Assembly: GCA_017466965.1 (NCBI GenBank)
Contig: JAFTTD010000109.1
Span: 1 to 8,028, forward strand
Source: Bacteroidaceae bacterium
GTDB lineage: Bacteria > Bacteroidota > Bacteroidia > Bacteroidales > Bacteroidaceae
DNA: 8,028 bases
Direction: 5' to 3'
The notes beneath the pieces were generated by a model. The model saw nothing but the letters and a program-made list of their open reading frames with translations. It was not told where the DNA came from and searched no databases. Within the stretch, counting starts at the first letter, position 1. Each line of letters opens with the position of its first letter. Of the stretch, positions 5,745-8,028 are shown piece by piece. Position numbers and translations under genes: made by a program.

Positions 5745-5784
5745 CAAAAAAACAGCGCACCGGAACCATATTTCCAGTGCGCTG
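5745..5784 (-). terminator. Terminator of the GH43 gene (possibly bidirectional)
   Basis: The stem pairs 5753-5760 with 5777-5784 (8 bp), then has one mismatch and 4 more pairs to a 6-base loop. On the minus strand it is followed by TTTTTTGTTTT, an ideal tail, so its main job is to stop transcription of the GH43 gene. The plus side (CATCTCTATTA) is poorer but may serve the HAD gene too. Confidence 0.83.
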
Positions 5785-5830
5785 CATCTCTATTAGTACC
5801 ACAGAAGCAGAATACTAAAACTTAGGAGAT

Positions 5831-6886
5831 TTACAGATTCTTGTTCTTATCGTCCCAATACTTTATAAGGCGATCTGCCTCTTCCTTAGTAATATGTATG
5901 ACACTTCCGTGCTTAGGCGAAACAAAATTCTCAGCCTTCATCACACCTTCATTAAATCTGCCGAGAGGAGTGAAAGTCTTGAAGTCAGAAGTCTCAACAA
6001 AGCCAAAATTATGAGGATGAATACTGAAAATGTCATACATAATAACCCACTTGTCCTCGCCAATGCGCTTCCATGTGTTTGGAGCTTCACAAGAGCCACG
6101 CTCAGCGTCAATCTGACCTTCAACATACTCCCAACCCTCAGTAATCTTATCTGAAATCATATACTTGATACCACCAGGATTCTCCTGAGCAACGTATGTC
6201 ATAAAATATCTGCCATCAGGCATAGGACATATATCAGCATCAAGAACCTGGATACGCTCATCAGGATATTCAAAAAGAAGTTGAGGAACAGTCACTAAAT
6301 CAGTAAATTCATCATTTGTATATGAATAATAAAGCTTTGTTCTTCCACCAGCTTCCTTTCTGATAGTGAAATAAACCATCATCTTGTCCACAGAAGGATC
6401 ATATATAATCTCTGGCGCCCAAGCACAACCTAATTCGCCAAACTCTTCAGGGAAACGCTGATCAATACGAACCTCTGTATGCGTCCAATGAATAAGGTCC
6501 TTAGACTTCATCAAAACAATACCACGGTTGTTGCCCCATCCATACTTGTCATCACGCTCCCACTGAGTATCTCTCAATCCCCGCTGTTTGCCAAACACAT
6601 GCAAATCAGTCATTGCAATATAAAACCAACCGTTAGGACCTCTATAAATATGAGGGTCACGAATACCACGCTGATCTGCTATGCTATCGCCCGAGATAAT
6701 AGGTTTGCTGTCATTAACAGCCTTGAAAGTATAGCCATCAAAACTAACAGCCATGAATAAACTGTGAGTAGGATCATTAAAATAAGTGAAAAGATATGCA
6801 CCCATATCCTCCTCTGTAGGATTATTCTTTGTAGTAGAACATGCCACACAAAGAATTGAAACTAAGAACACGAAAAAAACTCTCAT
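5831..6886 (-). CDS. Glycoside hydrolase family 43 lipoprotein
   Basis: A 351-residue secreted lipoprotein. Residues 1-16 are a short hydrophobic signal peptide ending in the lipobox LCVAC, so C16 is expected to be lipidated and the protein anchored to the envelope. The rest is a single five-bladed propeller of the GH43 type. Landmarks in order are RGIRDPHIY (probable base D77), a WGNNRGIVLMKSKDLIHW segment, CAWAPEIIYDP (154-164), VLDADICPMPDG (probable pKa modulator D216) and SCEAPNTWKRIG (probable acid E267). FNEGVMKAENFVSPKHGSVI lies near the end. Catalytic assignments are by motif position, not structure. The family cleaves arabinose- or xylose-containing glycans, and some members act on galactans; the substrate cannot be told here. 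No SusC/SusD, regulator or other glycosidase is adjacent, so it is not in an obvious polysaccharide utilisation locus within the window. Length is typical for a one-domain member. Confidence 0.9.
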   Translation of the reverse strand: MRVFFVFLVSILCVACSTTKNNPTEEDMGAYLFTYFNDPTHSLFMAVSFDGYTFKAVNDSKPIISGDSIADQRGIRDPHIYRGPNGWFYIAMTDLHVFGKQRGLRDTQWERDDKYGWGNNRGIVLMKSKDLIHWTHTEVRIDQRFPEEFGELGCAWAPEIIYDPSVDKMMVYFTIRKEAGGRTKLYYSYTNDEFTDLVTVPQLLFEYPDERIQVLDADICPMPDGRYFMTYVAQENPGGIKYMISDKITEGWEYVEGQIDAERGSCEAPNTWKRIGEDKWVIMYDIFSIHPHNFGFVETSDFKTFTPLGRFNEGVMKAENFVSPKHGSVIHITKEEADRLIKYWDDKNKNL

Positions 6887-6967
6887 AATAATTACATTAA
6901 AATTAAAAACAGTTATTTATGACAATATACAGATAGATAAATAATTAAAGTTACACATGAAGTTTTA

Positions 6968-6998
6968 CAAATATATTAAATATATACATAACAACAAT
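6968..6998 (-). promoter_or_regulatory. Bacteroidota-type promoter for the GH43 gene
   Basis: On the minus strand ATTG (6998-6995) is followed after 19 bases by TATATTTG (6975-6968), a full -7 match. The leader would be about 75 bases and AT-rich. The surrounding DNA is so AT-rich that chance matches are possible. Confidence 0.5.
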
Positions 6999-7538
6999 AC
7001 CATTAAGTAAAATTAGTTAATACAATTCTGAGAAACATGATATTTCATAAATCGCAAGTTCGAAAAATCTTGAAAAAAGGAAAAGCAAAGTAATCTAATA
7101 ATTGCAGACGTGCCTATTTCTGATTTCTACTAAACACAAAAGCATTATATATATTAAAAAGGAATAAAAGACAGTGAATTCAATCAATAAGAAAACCATT
7201 TTAAATCAAAAAATGCTTTATTATCAACACCTCATAAATAAAGCATTTGATGACATTTATTTCAATTTTATCACACCAGCAGTAAAATAAAAAAAAGAAA
7301 AAAATCAATTATCAGAACAACTGATATACATAAAATATACTATTCATATCAAAAACAAATATACACTAGATAAATAGTATATACAGCAATGATTATATAT
7401 AGAATGCATTTATACAGAAAGCATTATTCAAACACTCTATCTCACATTGCCACCACTTGGTTAAGGAAGCAACAACTTCATGCAAATCCACAAACACCTC
7501 AAAGAAAATCCATATTCATAGATGCTATGAATATTAAT
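6999..7538. other. AT-rich non-coding region upstream of the GH43 gene
   Basis: About 540 bases of very AT-rich DNA between the GH43 promoter and the minisatellite. Apart from the hairpin at 7211-7248 I see nothing I can name: no tRNA cloverleaf, no conserved protein in any frame. A plus-strand open frame from 7389 runs through the minisatellite into the rRNA terminator and looks spurious. Confidence 0.65.
7202..7248 (-). terminator. Terminator-like hairpin between the rRNA operon and the GH43 gene
   Basis: A perfect 12-bp stem (7211-7222 with 7237-7248) has a 14-base loop. On the minus strand it is followed by TTTTGATTTAA with further T residues at the stem base. No gene ends nearby on either strand. 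On the minus strand it would catch transcripts that pass the rRNA terminator before they reach the GH43 gene, which is inference. The stem is AT-rich with only one G-C pair step, so it may be weak. Confidence 0.5.
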
Positions 7539-7611
7539 GACATTATTGACATTATTGACATTATTGACATTATTGACTCTATTGACATTAATGACTCTAT
7601 TGACTCTATTG
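7539..7611. repeat. 9-bp minisatellite, eight units
   Basis: Four identical GACATTATT units (7539-7574) are followed by GACTCTATT, GACATTAAT, GACTCTATT and GACTCTATT, plus one extra G. The 9-base period would keep a frame and encodes repeats of I-D-I/I-D-S in one plus frame, but no credible protein surrounds it. The last two units can pair with 7642-7658. Confidence 0.9.
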
Positions 7612-7812
7612 CGGCATTTAAATTGAATAAAAATATATACCATAGAGTTGATAGAGACAGCGGAGATAGCAGAAACTATAGAGACAGAAGACTCCAGAGA
7701 CAAAAGGAAGTACAGGCACTACAAGTACAAGGGCACCATAGCCACAGTACTCCCGACTCCGGCTTCACTTGCCGCCCGTTCCGGACGAGAGGGACAGGAC
7801 ACCCACACCCAC
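7612..7812. other. Non-coding flank of the rRNA terminator
   Basis: About 200 bases with no gene I can support. The first half contains degenerate ATAGAGACA-like units (7651-7659 and 7678-7686), which mirror the minisatellite. From about 7740 to 7810 base composition shifts to GC-rich, with a short CACCCACACCCAC run near 7800-7812. Confidence 0.55.
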
Positions 7813-7862
7813 AAAAAAAATCCTTCCCCTCCTGAGGAACACAAGTTCCAGAGGAAGGGAAG
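7813..7862 (-). terminator. rRNA operon terminator
   Basis: Downstream of 5S on the minus strand, a long stem (7845-7862 with 7823-7840, 15 of 18 positions paired, ACAA/TTGT loop) is followed after two bases by eight T residues (7820-7813). This is a classic intrinsic terminator about 16 bases after the end of 5S. Confidence 0.92.
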
Positions 7863-7877
7863 AACATCAAGAGAAAA

Positions 7878-7988
7878 ACGGCGGCGACCTACTCTCCCGC
7901 ATTGCGGTGCAGGACCATCGGCGCGGCCGGGCTTAACTTCTCTGTTCGGGATGGGAAGAGGTGGAGCACCGTCGCTGTAGCCGCCTGA
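7878..7988 (-). rRNA. rrf: 5S ribosomal RNA
   Basis: On the minus strand the sequence contains the conserved 5S blocks CCACCTCTTCCCAT, CCGAACAGAGAAGTTAAGCCC, GATGGT and GGGAGAGTAGG in the right order. The terminal helix pairs GGCGGC (7985-7980) with GCCGCC (7885-7880), giving a molecule of about 111 bases, normal for Bacteroidales. Ends are set by the helix and may be off by a base or two. The rest of the operon (23S, 16S) would lie to the right, beyond the window. Confidence 0.97.
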
Positions 7989-8028
7989 ATATAACATTAC
8001 TGTCCGAATGACAGTCAGGCACACAAGA
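7989..8028 (-). other. Part of the spacer upstream of 5S rRNA
   Basis: Forty bases upstream of 5S with a perfect 6-bp inverted repeat (7999-8004 and 8010-8015). In addition, TCAGGC at 8015-8020 is complementary to GCCTGA at 7983-7988, at the edge of 5S. This pairing is consistent with a processing stem. The end of 23S rRNA is not recognised here. Confidence 0.6.

Noticed and set aside
7461..7703. Open frame of 80 codons on the minus strand through the same repeats
   Set aside because: It also exists only because the 9-base array has no stop codons. It encodes an N-V repeat with no family resemblance and no promoter or ribosome site.
7389..7835. Open frame of 148 codons on the plus strand through the minisatellite
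   Set aside because: It has no recognisable domain, its centre is only I-D repeats from the 9-base array, and its end runs into the rRNA terminator. The open frame follows from the 9-base period lacking stops.
7648..8024. Short open frames on both strands over the 5S gene
   Set aside because: They overlap a clear 5S rRNA and its terminator and show no protein family features.

Overview
The window looks like chromosomal DNA of a member of the Bacteroidales, most likely a Prevotella or close relative. The reasons are promoters of the Bacteroidota type (TAnnTTTG -7 boxes, several ending in TTTGC), A-rich leaders that mostly lack a Shine-Dalgarno sequence, a Bacteroidales-style lipoprotein glycosidase, and the 5S rRNA sequence. 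The genus is inference from general resemblance, not from a search.

From left to right. The first 169 bases hold the C-terminal end of what looks like an HtrA/Deg-type PDZ protease, closed by a strong hairpin terminator. Next is a two-gene plus-strand operon (395-2124): an unusual NifU/IscU-like iron-sulfur scaffold protein, then a GGGtGRT-family protein (PF14057) of unknown function. The second gene carries an apparent one-base deletion near 1766-1768 that splits it into two frames. A terminator follows. Two overlapping small integral membrane proteins of unknown function (2377-3008) come next, then a bidirectional terminator and three 22-bp tandem copies of a palindromic motif.

A minus-strand DRE-TIM acyltransferase (3310-4830; 2-isopropylmalate or citramalate synthase family, with the regulatory domain) is divergent from a plus-strand HAD phosphatase (4977-5642). 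The two share a compact intergenic promoter region. A minus-strand GH43 lipoprotein (5831-6886) converges with the HAD gene over a hairpin terminator. The GH43 upstream region is long, AT-rich and apparently non-coding. It holds a terminator-like hairpin, a 9-bp minisatellite and a GC-richer stretch. The window ends with the 3' end of an rRNA operon on the minus strand: a strong terminator, the 5S gene and part of the upstream spacer.

Functionally the region is mostly core genome and not a single pathway. The most interesting uncharacterised unit is the iron-sulfur-scaffold-like plus GGGtGRT gene pair: it has codon use typical of highly expressed genes, a perfect Shine-Dalgarno between the genes (uncommon in this phylum), and a scaffold whose cluster-ligand residues differ from classical IscU. 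The small membrane protein pair and the intergenic repeats are secondary points of interest. I see no phage, transposase, CRISPR array or defence system.
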